Below the pieces are notes generated by a model that did not search any database, was not told where the DNA came from, and saw only the letters and a program-made list of their open reading frames with translations. From Ailanthus altissimus (lineage: Eukaryota; Streptophyta; Magnoliopsida; Sapindales; Simaroubaceae), in assembly GCA_946807835.1 (NCBI GenBank), contig OX327683.1:31803001-31867000 (forward strand): 64,000 bases of DNA. The letters are read 5' to 3'. Position 1 is the stretch's first letter. Every line of letters begins with the position of its first letter. Shown in pieces: positions 24,223 through 36,829 of this stretch. Made by a program: the position numbers and the translations under genes.

Positions 24223-25591
24223 TGATAGGACCTGACCCAAGCCCTCCTCGAGAATCAAGACGGATCCTGCGATGACATGTGACTAATATACTCTTTACTC
24301 ATATATATGATATAATGAGGCTATCTGCCTCAACAAAAAGTGTACACATATACTCCAATATACAAAAATATATACAAATACATAGACTGAGACACTTATG
24401 CAATTATGCGTGTCGTAGACCAACCTCAAAATGTGATGATTGTATCACACTACACGAATTCCTGTGACAACCTGGGAAAAAGGGAAAAAAGGTGAGCTTG
24501 TGGCTCAGTGAGTGGACATAATCTGAAAATATTATATACTTTATATGTATTGTACACGTATAAATCTTTAAGATAAAATACTCATAAAACTGTATACTAA
24601 GTAGTCAATAAACTTGTACTGAAAGTAGAAGCTGTCATAAAATCTGGGCTAAAACTAAAAATCATGGCATAATACTGGGGATCTGAAAATCTAAAAGTAT
24701 AAACTATCATAAAATCTATTATCAAGCTGAATATATGTAACATAGCTCTGGAAACATGTACTACATATATACTGAAAACCACACCAAACTTGTACCCGAA
24801 AAAAATCTAGTCTAACTTGACTGAGTAACTCACGCACAGACAGAGCGGGGGATCTGAGCTGGTCTAACCCGACGGAATGCTGCATCGTTCGGGCAGAGCA
24901 AACTAAACTGGTCTAACGCATGCGCAGAGCAACTACACTAAAGGGGAGGGTACGCGTATGGTAGTTCAAAACTACTACAATATAATATCATGACCATAAT
25001 TATTCTGAAATAATTATTTCTGTACTGAACATAATTATAAACTGTATTATAATAAATTCTAAAACATTTTTAGATATACTAAATAGTATAAATATTTTTT
25101 TGTCTAAAATAAATCATAATTAAATTTAATAACGCGTAATTTAATCATAATCGGCTGTATTAAAAACATATAATATATATATATAATTATCCACTCACAA
25201 TGAGCGCTAATTCTGAGTTGGGTCTGGATTCTAAGATCTACCCGCTATCGGCACACCTTCTATATCATAGGGTGAAAAAATACATCATTAGTACCAATAT
25301 GTATTATAACTAGTAAAAAATAAATATTCTAATATCGTAAAACTATTACCCGTTAAATCACCAAGTATAAATCTAACTATCTAAATTAACTTCTTAAAAT
25401 TTTTTATTTATTTTCTTTTTCTTTCTCTTCTCGGTTTCTTTTCTTCCTTTCTCTTTTTCCTTTATTTTCTTCTTTTCTTTTCTTTTCTCTTCTCTTTTTC
25501 TTTCTTTCTTTCTTTCTCTGCTTCAACTTTGCTTCTTTTCTTCTCGGTTTCAATTGCTTCTTTTCAAACGAAGCAAAACAAAACAACACAC

Positions 25592-25637
<46 letters not shown>

Positions 25638-25731
25638 CGGCCACCACTTCATTCATTATTTTTCTTTTCTTTTTAATTTTTTTTTGTCACTAACCTATAT
25701 ATATATATATATATACTACACATGTATTACA
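24223..25731 (-). repeat. Gypsy 5' LTR
   Basis: 1,509 bp; begins TGTAATAC and ends CCTATCA in element orientation. It is longer than the 3' LTR mainly through TA and CT/TTC simple-repeat expansion (25,420-25,560; 25,604-25,635; 25,698-25,716). Confidence 0.92.
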
Positions 25732-27096
25732 TTGATGCTAATTTTGTTGGGCATGATAACATCATAATAAATTTCACATGATCATTGGTTTTGTTATTGC
25801 CTTTTTCTTATTAAGAATTTGAGAGATTATAGTGATTTGCAGTAACTGTCATGAAATTTATTGAGAATGGATTTTTTTGTTAATTTGCTTCCAAGACAGC
25901 ATCTACATTGGCATTTGTTGGCTGTTAAATATGATGTATAATACTTATGGTATGCCAAGGGAAAGGTAATGCAAGAATATTGATGCTATTGTTAAACTTG
26001 ATTTTTACTTGATTCGTGGTGAATTGAACTCTGTTCCCACAACTCTAGTAGATTGGTAATGAGCAATAGAAGTTGGCACACGATATAGTCAGAGTAACCT
26101 TATTGATGACTCAATATGTTATTCGAGTATGTCAATCCTTGATTATGGGATGCCTTGGTTCTACTAGAATATTTCTAGTCTCAATAGTGACATACTATAA
26201 CTTATATTTACCTCTAATGTATGAATAATGGTCTGAGTTAAGAACAGTTAGACATGGGTCAAGCAGGTCATTATTGTCTTATATCAGTTAAATTGTTGAA
26301 AAATTTATTTAAATTCTACCAGATTAGAGTTTGAAAGGGAAGATATTAAAGGATATTCTTGAATTCTTAGAGCATCTAAAGAAAACTTTTCATTGTCCAC
26401 TGTGTAATAGTTGCTAGAGCGATAAATACAACTGTTTATATGTTAGGTCAATTTAGGTTTTTGAGATTGCTTGTTACTCAACATAATATTAGAACTAGGT
26501 CAACTAAGGGTTATGTATTCAAATCTCCTTATTCTGTAAATTGAATATAACACAAAGCAAACTATGTTTTGTCTGTTTTGATTTATTCAGGATCCATGTG
26601 TGTTTGCATTTACATGGGAAATCATTTAATTAGATTAGGCCATGTATTTGGCCATTTCCTATTAGCTTAAGCTTTTGGGTTTGATTATTTCTCGATGATA
26701 GATGACCGATGACTGGAAGACTAAATTGGTTGTATGTGAATCACAGCCCAGTGAAGTCTTAGCATTCAGATGAATGCAGATACAAAATTTAGTGAAATAA
26801 TTAATAAACTAGGAGAAATTGAAGTCTTCCATTATTAGTGTAATTTCTGTTTGATTCTATTGTGCAATTTTACTGTCCAGATTGTTTCTGTACGTCTCTT
26901 TCTTTTTTACATCCAAAGCAAATTATCAATTGTAGTCTCTGTATTTGAGTTTTGTGATCTGGACTGAGCTTCACTGAGTAAAAATAATCTTACAAATAAG
27001 CTCCACAATCTTGATACAACTAGTAAATATTCCTTGGTCACAAATATAGTAAAAACCTTAACAGTTTCTTCAGCCTCTCTTTGCTGGCCATGAATC
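25732..27096. other. Spacer and 3' flank of the NAD kinase gene
   Basis: Begins with TTGAT, the right flank of the gypsy insertion. T-rich like 13,540-17,811. No supported coding frame. The part next to 27,097 should hold the 3' untranslated region of the minus-strand NAD kinase gene. Confidence 0.45.
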
Positions 27097-30000
27097 TTAA
27101 GAAGGTTGCAACTCCATCTCTCCTGCATTATCAGTATCCCATTTTGATCTTTCAACTTTCTGGATTGAACGTTTCAGCTCCTGTTGAATGTTTAACCTTG
27201 AAGGTGATAATACAATATCTTTCCAGACTGATCCAGTTTCGCAAGCTGGGTTGGGATGCTTGTAAAGTTCATATATGGACTCAGCATTCTCATTCAATTT
27301 TCCTAATATCTTCAAACAGTGTATCTCATCTGGATCAACTAGCAAAGTCTTGTCTTTGTCTTTCCATCCTATCAACTTCGCAACCAACATTATTTCAGTA
27401 TTATTGCATTCTAAAAATAAAACTGAACTAATGCTTTGTGGAATCTTTGCTTTACAGGTCTAGGCAGTAGGCACAAATGCCCAAAATTTGGCTTATCTAA
27501 ATTCAATCCGAAGTTCAGCCCCGGTGGGAGGGATTGAGTGGTAAGACCCTTGGCTCAACCAAGATATTAGGGGTTCAAACCTCTTAGGGCACCTGCCAGG
27601 GATAATTATATCCCACGTGTTTGCTAACTACCAAGGTTTTATGCTCTAGAAATAGTCCTTTGTAGAGAACTTGGTGAACAATGTAAAAAGGTAGAGGGAT
27701 TTATTGGTACCATCCTTTTTTAAAAGAAAAATCAATCTGAATTTCATCCAACTTACTTGGGCAGAGCTAAATTAAACAAAATTTTGCATTATAGGCATCC
27801 CTTCTTAATCCTGAGTTCAAGTTGAACTTGGAGGGAAGTATGGCATTCTCTGTGACTTTAGATCAACTGTTCGACCCAAGGATGCCAGAGAAAAGCAGGA
27901 TGAAGTACGAAGAGAAATAGAAGGTGTACCTTAGGCGGGCCGTCTAAAGCATTGGTGCTATATAGCCTGGCATTATCAACCAGGTTGCAATATGTTAAAA
28001 ATGCATTTGCAAATCTCTTGTGGGATTTCAACTGTGACTTTACCCTTACAGCTCTTCTGCACATTATAGCTCTCCTGTAGTTATCAAAGTGCAAATTATG
28101 ATTCATCAGTATCTTAGCAGAGCAAAGCTTTTCTCTTGCTACTAAATTATTGTTATTTTTGATATAGAATTACTAAGTTAAAAATTCAAAAGATAACATC
28201 AACAAAGAGTGGTGACTGGCAACATACCTAACACCTCTAATAACAGCTAAGTAAGCATCGCAAACAACCCCAACTAGTTCTATCCTGTATGGTCTTCTCG
28301 TTTTGCCTCCTGGTACTTTTTCTCTTTCTCCAACTCGATCCCAGTAGTTCTCAATTACCGTCCCATCTTCAGCCACTTTATAACCAACTCCCATGCGATA
28401 ACGCTGGCGGTGGACATTTCTGGCCATTGTTACTGTCTGCACAACAAATGGTACCCACGAGAGTGTTCCATCCATGATCACGTCCCGCCCTTCATTAAGT
28501 GCTGTTACGAGAAGGGACGATGCTGCATCTGTCGATGATTGGTGCACCTGTTTGAATAATTGTTGTTGATTCAAACTAATTCATTGTTTTACAAATTTCA
28601 TCTGGTTCAGTTAGCTGCAGTATGTGAACAATATAATTATTTTTAAAGTATTCATGCTGCTTATCGCATGATAGGAAAGAGAAGAGAAATCTTAATAACT
28701 GATTTGGAATGTTATGGCTATGACTATTGGATGATTGAAAAAGGAGCTGTTGAAGAAGTATGCTGCAGCAGATCTTTTAAAGGGTTCTGGCAGTAATGAG
28801 GTCCTTGATCAGAGAATTACAGAAGAAATGACCTCAAATGAAATAACTCTGAGGGAGTCATGAAGGCTTTTCTCAATTTGAGGTGGAAAAAGCACTTTAA
28901 TGAGATGCCATACCACGTATATCTTGCCTGAAACTTGGTACCTAATATTTCTGGTTTTTGCCATGCAGCTGAATGCAAGTAACTCACACAGTAGGTGTTA
29001 TGATATCAGATTTCAGGCCAGAATGTTTCCCAGTTTTGGTCATTAAGCCTTTGCTGTAGTTTGCTAGCAAATTTATTTTGTTCATTTGGTTGTTGGAGAG
29101 ATGATCTTTTGACAATTTACCAGGGCATAAAAATGGAGATAGAGAGCCCGAGAGCAGAGTTTGATTGACTTTTGCCTTACTAGATATTGTTACTTGAAGA
29201 AGGGAAAAAATATGAATGGGAAAGTAGTTTTTCTTTTTTTTTTTTTAACTAGGGCGTCTTTGGAAGCAATTTTACTTGGGTGAAACTAATCTTTTCATTT
29301 TCAAGAAAGAGTTAATGTATTAAAGATACATTTGAAGTGCTTAGAAATTCTGCTGTAATAAATATGGGAAAATAGAGAATAGCATACAACATGAGCAGGC
29401 AAGAAACATCGAAAAAAGAGCAGACAATCTTTTACCCTCTGAATGTAAAGAAAATCAACCCCTTGCTCTAAATCAATCTAAACAGGTGAGATTAATGAAA
29501 TGGTCTATGAGATGGGTGACATCAATATTTCGGTCAGCAAATGCCTTGCAACTAAGCCCCTTGTTTTCAAGCGGGATATTTGATATCTGGTGTTTATTGA
29601 ACTTTCCATAGAATGTTCATTATCTAATATATTTTATAGCTACCCCATTGGATGCCCCTGGATATTTAACAAAATCTTTTCAGAAAATGTAATAACTGAT
29701 AAACCTATTGCAGATAATTATTTTCCTACATCAACTTTCACTTCTCTATAAAAACATGGAGCAACAACTTTTAGGATGTTCTTTTTTACTGTTTTGCACA
29801 TGAAGGTAGCACCACTCCGATCTGGGAAAGCAACTCTTTAATTAATAAAATTTTAGTCACCCTATTGTGAAACCAGGGGTACAGAATGCCCATGAGTATC
29901 GACTTCAAGCAGAAAGAAATTTGTTTCTATTTTTTTTTTTCATTTGTATCAAATAGTTGTAAGAAGTTCTAAGAGTTTTTGACTTTGATATTACTGAACT

Positions 30001-32213
30001 GAAGGATGCTTCTGCTTGTATGTTCATGGGGGAAGAGAGTTTCAAAATCTCACCAATTCAGCAGTTTGAAGCATGTCAACATGGCCTCTGGAGCTGAGAG
30101 CTCTGTATATGACGTCTGTTTCTTTGAAGGCATCTGCTTCGATCACCACTGCATTCCCTGCTGCTCCTGCCCAAAATGGTCTGTTCATATTTTACCCAAA
30201 ACAATCAATATTAGACCTCTACTGTTTTCGTTCCCCGCTCATATTTTGGAAAATTGTTAATAATTTCATTTTCAATGCTTCTTAGAAGAAACAGCTGCTG
30301 AGAAGAGGAAAGGAGGAAACGGAAATTTTTAGAATATAAAAATAAGAATAAAAAGAAAAAAGAAGTGGTGATAACTACAAGCTTATTCATGGACAAGACC
30401 ATACTCTAGAAAGATTGATTTACTTTCTGATTCTTAAGGATACGGTTAATAATGCAAGCTCTAATATTACACCCCTGAATTTTCGACTATATTAATGAAA
30501 ATGAAGAGCTAGATTAAGCAATAAAGGAGCTTACTCTTTGAGTATATCTTTGAGGACAGTGCTCTTGCCTGCTCCCATTCCACCACCCATGAAAAGAAGA
30601 ACTGGACTTCTGTCGCTGAGGGCCACAGGAGCCATCACCTCTGTACATTGAGAGTCATCATTTACTGCAATTCCCATTGCTTTCATTTCCTCCACTAATG
30701 TAGTGAATACTCTTGCCACCTTCAGATTTTTTGTCACCCTCTCAAATCTTTGCTCCCTGCAAACACAAAACTGAAGAAATTTAATTCAAACAGGATATGA
30801 CTTAGTTAAGGTTTAATCCCGATTAACTAAATCAATATTTCTGGTTCCAACGTAACTCCAACTGGATGGTTTCCAGTGATTCTGATTGCTCTCAATTGTC
30901 TATTAGCGATTAAACTACTTGTTGCAAGATGCATAAAAAAATGGCGAAGTCAAAGAGAATCAAACATTATGTTTATGATCATTTGATATGTTTTCCTTGA
31001 TGTTTTGTTTATGTTATAGTCTTTGTTTTAAGAAAAAAAAAATTAATAAGAAGATCATTAATTTCCTATTGAAATGACTTAGCATTCATATGAAAATAAT
31101 TATATAATGGATTCTGGCTCAATAAAATTTATAGACAGTGAGTCGATGTTTTTTTTTAAAAATATCTTTGAAACTTGTGACTGAACTTGGTATTAAATGC
31201 CCAGAAAAATTCAAGCTGATTAATTTTGAAGAGTAAATAAATAAGATAATGACGATCATTTAAACAACAAAGGTTAAACACATGGGTATTGGTTTGATTG
31301 CATCACTGATATCTATGTTTCGTCGTGGATTTAAATCCGTCATCGTCGTATGTCTCTCTATCCCTACATTTTGCTTCAAACGCAACGCATTTCCAGTTTT
31401 TTTTTTTACCTTGTTGCTGCCATGACAATGTGTTTGAGCTTCCTTTTTGGCTCAGCATCAGAATTCAACGCCTGAAGTTATCATAAGAAAGATTTTAATA
31501 AGAAAAATCACACTTGAGATGTTAATTAATAATAATAATAAAAAATAAAATGATGACCTGATTAATCATAAGATCAGCATGAGACCAATGGAATGCAAAA
31601 TAGCTAAGAATGCATCTCTCAAATTCCTCAACAAGTTTGATGAAAAGAGAATCAGCCCCAGGCTCATTAGAGAAAAATGTATATATATCATCCTCACACC
31701 CTTCAGATTTTCTTATGTATTCCGCAGCTAACTTACAGAGCTGTGGACATTCTCTCCTGTCTGTAAACCCCATTTGCCTTGCTGCTTGTACACACGCAAA
31801 AATAATGATAATAATATTGAACACATATAATAAAAATGAATTGCGATAAAATGAAAGATCTAAATGAAAAATTCAGATCAATCATTTGTAAAGTAATATT
31901 TACCTACATAGTGTGAGAACCATTCAAGCTTGTCAACACGACCTGAGTCAGTTAACTTTCGGCGTGGAATGATTTTTTGATCTCTTAGCTTTCGTATACG
32001 GTAATGCATCACTGCTGCCATGACCAACCCTAATGAAGAGGCTACCAGGATCTGCGTGAATGTGGGTTTGCTGTTATTATCTGAATCAAAATATTTCAGA
32101 ATTATGAGAGATGATGAGCACAACGTCCATTAAAATTATTGCAAAATGAATCAATAATGCAAACAAACAAGGTTTGACAAGTTTTTGATCTTTGAGGCTC
32201 TACCTTTCTGCAT
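27097..32213 (-). CDS. NADKc: Ca2+/calmodulin-dependent NAD kinase (NADKc-type, zeta-toxin-like kinase fold)
   Basis: Nine exons with GT-AG introns: 32,204-32,213; 31,904-32,080; 31,558-31,781; 31,410-31,471; 30,535-30,756; 30,054-30,180; 28,228-28,547; 27,930-28,074; 27,097-27,375. They sum to 1,566 nt, 521 residues. Exon 1 codes only M-Q-K plus one base; its ATG is the only in-frame start found. The order fits Arabidopsis NADKc (At1g04280, about 530 residues; from memory). After N-terminal Q-I-L-V-A-S-S-L-G-L-V-M-A-A, a probable membrane anchor, comes a basic stretch around residues 146-175 (R-K-L-K-H-I-V-M-A-A-T-R ... F-E-R-V-T-K-N-L-K-V) that would be the calmodulin-binding site. Walker A G-G-G-M-G-A-G-K-S-T is at 215-224, E-A-D-A-F-K at 246-251 and M-D-G-T at 299-302. 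Family knowledge: it phosphorylates NAD+ to NADP+ in response to Ca2+, at mitochondria. The fold is shared with zeta toxins, but this is a plant metabolic kinase. Confidence 0.9.
27503..27749 (+). mobile_element. tRNA-derived SINE in the last NADKc intron
   Basis: Body about 27,521-27,731 (211 bp), starting CCGGTGGGAGGGATTGAGTG. It has an A-box-like stretch (about 27,528-27,548) and a pol III B box GGTTCAAACCT at 27,572-27,582, and ends in T-rich then A-rich sequence. It is flanked by 18-base direct repeats TCAATCCGAAGTTCAGCC (27,503-27,520) and TCAATCTGAATTTCATCC (27,732-27,749), 15 of 18 identical, the expected target-site duplication of an old insertion. It lies antisense to the host gene between exons 8 and 9. 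SINEs are copied by LINE machinery and code for nothing. Confidence 0.75.
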
Positions 32214-33080
32214 TTTTCAAGAGAGAAATTTTTTTCCCGTTGGCTATGCGGATGATGATGTGAAGATGAGAAACAAACTTGTTAATCCACTGCTACGCAT
32301 TTGTATCTGCATGTTAATCGTTATATTTGTTTGGAAATAACAGTGACACATGTAAGCACTTGGTTGACTTGTCAATTGCATTGCATGGCAGCATATATAT
32401 ATATATATATATATATTATATTATATTATTTCGTTTGACTTATATCTTTATATCTCATATGTGTTTGAAAATCCTAGTAACACGTTAGGAATTCTTTTCC
32501 ATTTGCCTTTTTTTTTTTGGGTGATGAAGATGGAGAATGAAGAGAAGGAAATGAAGTGATCTTCAAATCTTTATTAATGAATCCCAATTTGCTCTATGGA
32601 CACATGATTTCTCACTGTACAGATCACGCCACACAGAGAGAGAGATTATAAAATTATTTAAAAGGATCTACACATAGCTACAACTCAAAACTTCCCAGTC
32701 TCTTTCTATTGCATACTTTTGATGCTGCGAAGGTGCAGAAACAACCACAAACAACCACAACTCGGTATGATTTTGTAATTATAAGCAGCTGATTAATTTT
32801 GTCAATTGCATTGCATGTAGCATACTGGATAGATTGGGCTAGACTTGGGCCTAATATATATTTAAAAATCAGATAAAAGTTCAATTTCTAAATTTAGATA
32901 CTGGATAGATTGGGCTAGACTTGAGCCTAATTATTTGATTGGGTTGGACCGAACCCAATTCATTAATTACCAATCTCACCAGAGAGCAATGAACGAATCA
33001 AGTTCGGTTTTAAACCCACCTGTTTAATCTTCCTGGATTCTTCGTCATCGACTTGACAAAAGGCTAAAGCCCTTTTCGGA
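32214..33080. other. Spacer between NADKc and the PPR pseudogene
   Basis: Holds the 5' flank of NADKc, a TA microsatellite (about 32,393-32,416) and, from about 32,440 to 32,790, sequence repeated at 36,830-37,300 and partly at 38,215-38,370. Confidence 0.6.
32440..32790 (+). repeat. Duplicated flank block, copy 1
   Basis: Recognisable with 36,830-37,300 by 'ATATGTGTTTGA.A.TCCTAGTAA', 'GCATTTGCC', 'CCAATTTGCT', 'ATTTCTCACTGTA' and 'GATGCTGCGAAGGTGCA'. It is not coding and belongs to the duplicated surroundings of the PPR relics. Confidence 0.6.
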
Positions 33081-33082
33081 GC

Positions 33083-35790
33083 TTGAGCTTCTATTCCAAA
33101 ACCCAAAAGAAAGTTTACCCGATCAATGGCCTTCGAACAACTCACTCTCAGTACACTTCTACTTCAATTTCCAAAAATGAAGTCTCATCTTCATTCAGAA
33201 ATAGAAAAACACAAAAACAAAACCAAAAAAGAGCCCACTTCGTATCTTCCTCAAAGAAAAGTGCAAATCAGGTAACTTCACTCTCAATGAAGCTAATTCT
33301 TCAATCAAATGATTATATTTGCCCCACACCTCGCATTTTTTCATTTAATGTTTTGCTTGGCGCCCTTTCTAAGAATAAGCACTATAATCGTGTTATTTAT
33401 TTCTTCAAGATGTTGGTTTCAACTGGGTTGTTGCCCGATATTTTTAGTTTTAATATTTTGATCGATTGCTTTTGTAATAGAAGTTGGGCTTCTGATGGTT
33501 TTGGTGGTCTTTGGGAGTTCTCTTACTTTTAACACTTTGATGAGAGGTTTGTGTACGGAGGGTAAAATTATGGAGGCAACCGGGCTGTTAGATGGTTCTC
33601 TTCGGTGGTATGCCGGATTTGGTTACTTATGGGACTCTGATATATGGTTTTTGTAAAAGGTGGATTAGTCAAAAGAATTATTCTTTGATTTGAAGGCTAA
33701 AGGAATTAACCCAGCTAAGGTTGTCCATAGTTCTATAATTCATTGTTGTTGTTCTGTGGGTAGTTTAGACTTTGGAGGAGGCAAAAAGTTTGGTCGCTGA
33801 GATGGTGGATCAAGGTTTGCAGCTTGATGTGATTATGCAGAGCACCTTGATTAATGGGCTGTCGAAGAGGGGATACATGAAGAAATGGTCACTGGCAATG
33901 GTGAATCTGGTGTTATTTGTCAGCCCAATATTGTTACATATACTAGTATTATTATGGTCTTTGTAAAAATGGAAGTGTTTTTGGAAATGAAAAATATGGG
34001 AATTAACCCAGATGTGATTTATTATAATACTCTAGTTCATGGTTTTTGTTTTACGGGGCATTTGGAGGAGGCAAAAAGTTTGTTTACTGAGATGGGGGAT
34101 AGAGGTGTGTGGCCTGATGTAGTTACATATAGGACATTGATTGATGGGTTGTGTAAAACACGCAATATGGCTTCTGCGCAAAATTACATGAAGAAATGAT
34201 GAATGAGAACGATGGTGTTTGTAAAGGTACCTGAGTTAAAATGAAAGAATTTGATATGAAGGCTAGAGGAATTAACCCTGGTATGATTGTTATAGCTCTC
34301 TTATTCATGGTTGTTGTTCTCGGGGGAGCTTGGAGGAGTTTGGTTGTTGAGATGGTGGATTGAGGTGTGCAGCTTGTTGTGATTATGTACAATGAATTGA
34401 AATGGTTACTGGCAATGGTGAATTTTGTGTTATTTGTCAGCCTAATATTGTAATATATACTAGTCTTATTGATGGTTTTTGTAAAAATGTTTTGGTTAAT
34501 AAGGCAAATGAAATGCTTCTGGAAATGAAAGGTAGTAGAATTAATCCAAATGTGATTTGTTATAATACTCTATTGATTCATGGTTTTTGTTTTGCAGGGC
34601 ACTTGGAGGAGGTGAAAAGTATTTTACTGAGATGGGAGATTGAGGTGTGTGGCCTAATATAATTTACATATGCGACACTGATTAATGGGTTGTGTCAAAC
34701 AAGGAATACGGCTGCTGCGCTTATATTAGATGAAGAAATGATGAATGGGAATGATCCATCTGGTATTATTTGTAAGCCTAATATTTTTTGTTATGGTAGT
34801 TTGATTGATGGTCTTTGTAAAGAGGGTTAGAAGACAAGGCCAAGAAATTGTTTTATGATATGAAGGATATGGGAATCAGTTCAAACAATGTTGTTTATAA
34901 TTCTCTAATTCACGGCTTCTGTCGTGCTGGTGGCTTGGAGGAGGCAAAGAAATTGCTAATTGAGATGTTCGATCAAGATGTGTGGCCTAATACAGTGACA
35001 TTGAGCGCATTGATAAATATGCTTTGCAAAGCAGGAAAGATGGAGGAAGCAAATGGGTTGTTGGAATTGATGCTTCAAAGAGGTTTGGATCCCAATTCAG
35101 TTACTTAGAACACATTTATGGATGGTTATTGGTTGGTGGGGAGAATTAATAATGATTGAAAGGGGTTATTTGAATCAATGGCAAGTAAAGGTTGCTACTT
35201 TATCTATAATATCTTGATCAAGGGGTGCTGCAAGAATGGGAAGGTAGACAAAGTTATGACTGTTTATAAAGAAATGATATCTGAGGGATTTAGGCCAGAT
35301 GTTATTACATACAATATGTTGTTTTTGGTCATTTTTCCATTGCTAAGGTTGGAGATGCACAAAAATTGTTTTGTGAGATGTGGTTTTGTGAGATGTGACT
35401 TAATAATGTTGCCCCTGATTCCCATTCGTATAGTGTTTTCATTGATGTCCTTTGCAAGAATAGCTGTGTCTCTGAAGCAATGGAATTATTTCTTGCTTTA
35501 GAAGACTGCAAGTTTGAACTCAAAATTGAAATCTTCAACTGCCTCATCAGTAGTTTGTGTAAAACAGGAAGACTGGAAAATGCTTTGGAGTTGCTTCACA
35601 AATTACCTCAATATGGCTTGCTGCCAGATGTTGTGACTAATTAACACCATGATCATCGGTGGACTTTGTGAAGAAGGACAATTAGAGAAGGCAAAGTAAA
35701 TTCTTATTAGATATGGAGGAAAAAGGTTGTATGCCAGATATAGTTACACATAATACTCTTCTTCATTGTTCCTTTGAATACAATGAAAAT
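33083..35790 (+). pseudogene. Restorer-of-fertility-like PPR gene, decayed
   Basis: A P-class pentatricopeptide repeat gene. The first part has an RFL-type start of the repeat array (P-T-P-R-I-F-S-F-N-V-L-L-G-A-L, then L-P-D-I-F-S-F-N-I-L-I-D-C-F-C). Many 35-residue repeats follow in different frames, such as G-F-C-R-A-G-G-L-E-E-A-K-K-L-L-I-E-M (about 34,915-34,970) and N-T-V-T-L-S-A-L-I-N-M-L-C-K-A-G-K-M-E-E-A. The open pieces 33,083-33,532, 33,772-33,966, 33,885-34,199, 34,402-34,662, 34,848-35,108 and 35,178-35,501 are separated by stops and frame changes. No in-frame ATG precedes the first piece; the nearest ATG (33,127) is in another frame. Intact relatives are mitochondrial RNA-binding proteins, some of which suppress cytoplasmic male sterility. 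This copy cannot make one. Confidence 0.88.
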
Positions 35791-36560
35791 TAAAAAATAA
35801 TTGAACTACTTTTTCATATTACAATGAAAATTGCAAAGGGAAACTGGTCCTAGATGCAACTACATTTTTCATATTAGAAGAGCTACTAGCCAAGGATGAA
35901 AATTATCATGAATGTTTGAATTTTCTTCATTCATTCCTTGTCCAAGAGCCAAGAGTAAGTTAATCAGGACAACCACATTCAAATTAGAAATGTTTGTATA
36001 AGTACTATTTGCAACTTATGTTCATGGGTACTATTTGTTGATGCAGCTGATACTGTTGAAATAATTAGTTTGTGCTGCTACTTTAGTCTTTAGCATAACA
36101 AATTTCATTACAAAGTAACTTAATTATAAATTCAATAGTTGTTCTAATATAAGATGTGTCTCTTGCTATCTATCTTTTCTTTCTCCTTTTTTTTTAAAGT
36201 TGTGAAGTGGGAGAATATCCTGTTTATGTAGATGCTAACTCTTCAGCCTTTTACTATATACTTTTGTTTTTGTTACCGCTTTTTTTAATATTATTATAAA
36301 ATGATAATTTTTTCTCCTGTAAAATGATTTATTGTGCATGCTAGGTTTATATTGGAATTTAGAACTTTCTATTAAATTGATCATCTTTGATCATGGAACT
36401 TCTATTATATGATTTAAGAAAACCAGGTGGAGTGGAATATTTATACTTGAAATGAAGCATGAATTGATGCATAATGCTGCAGTAACTTAGACTTAAGGCA
36501 TGACAAGTAGGGACAAACAAATCCAGGAGGAGCTCATGTGATTGCTAACTAATTAAGAGT
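35770..36560 (+). repeat. PPR 3' end and downstream flank, copy 1
   Basis: Matches 37,330-38,180. Shared points: 'AGATGCAACTACATTTT', 'CTAGCCA.GGATGAAA.TT', 'GAATTTTCTTC.TTCATTC', 'AGCCAAGAGTAAGTT', and downstream 'TGGAGTGGAAT...TTGAAATGAAGCATGAATTGATG'. Confidence 0.75.
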
Positions 36561-36829
36561 GTGCATTGCGGATCACTAAGTTTGCAATCTGTGTTCATCT
36601 CAACTTTCAGTGTTGCTCTAATAGAAGAATTCCTACTAGGAAGTAGGATTACTATGCACACCATGTGTATATATTGTTCTTTTTAAGACAATCATTGTAG
36701 TTGAAAAATTATCAGATTGCCTCAGTTGTCAATCCATTGCCACTTGAAATCTTTTGTGCTTTAATTTGTGGCACTATATTTACTCCTATAATAATAGGCT
36801 TGTTGTTCTTTTTATATATCTTATAGTTG

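Larger units (their letters stand above)
17817..25731 (-). mobile_element. Ty3/gypsy chromovirus-like retrotransposon, both LTRs present
   Basis: 7,915 bp, transcribed on the minus strand. The 5' LTR is 24,223-25,731 and the 3' LTR 17,817-19,279. LTRs begin TGTAATAC and end CCTATCA in element orientation. The primer-binding site (24,208-24,219) reads TGGTATCAGAGC, complementary to the 3' end of initiator Met tRNA, and the polypurine tract lies at 19,280-19,292. The domain order gag, CCHC, protease, reverse transcriptase, RNase H, integrase, C-terminal chromodomain-like segment places it among gypsy chromoviruses, resembling the Tekay/Del group by its 'HVLDTQPVQ'-type region (clade call from memory). 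One reading frame runs from ATG 24,121 to the terminal stop 19,292-19,294 with 16 internal stops and no frameshift, so it cannot supply its own proteins. Five-base flanks are TTTAT (left) and TTGAT (right), one mismatch. Confidence 0.93.

Noticed and set aside
27521..27600. A tRNA gene
   Set aside because: Box B is present but there is no cloverleaf or acceptor stem. The long body and flanking duplication make it a SINE.
27097..32213. A zeta-type toxin gene
   Set aside because: The P-loop kinase fold resembles zeta toxins, but the N-terminal anchor, basic calmodulin-type helix, plant exon structure and length match the plant NAD kinase family.
33083..35501. Functional PPR gene
   Set aside because: At least five frame breaks and no in-frame start codon.
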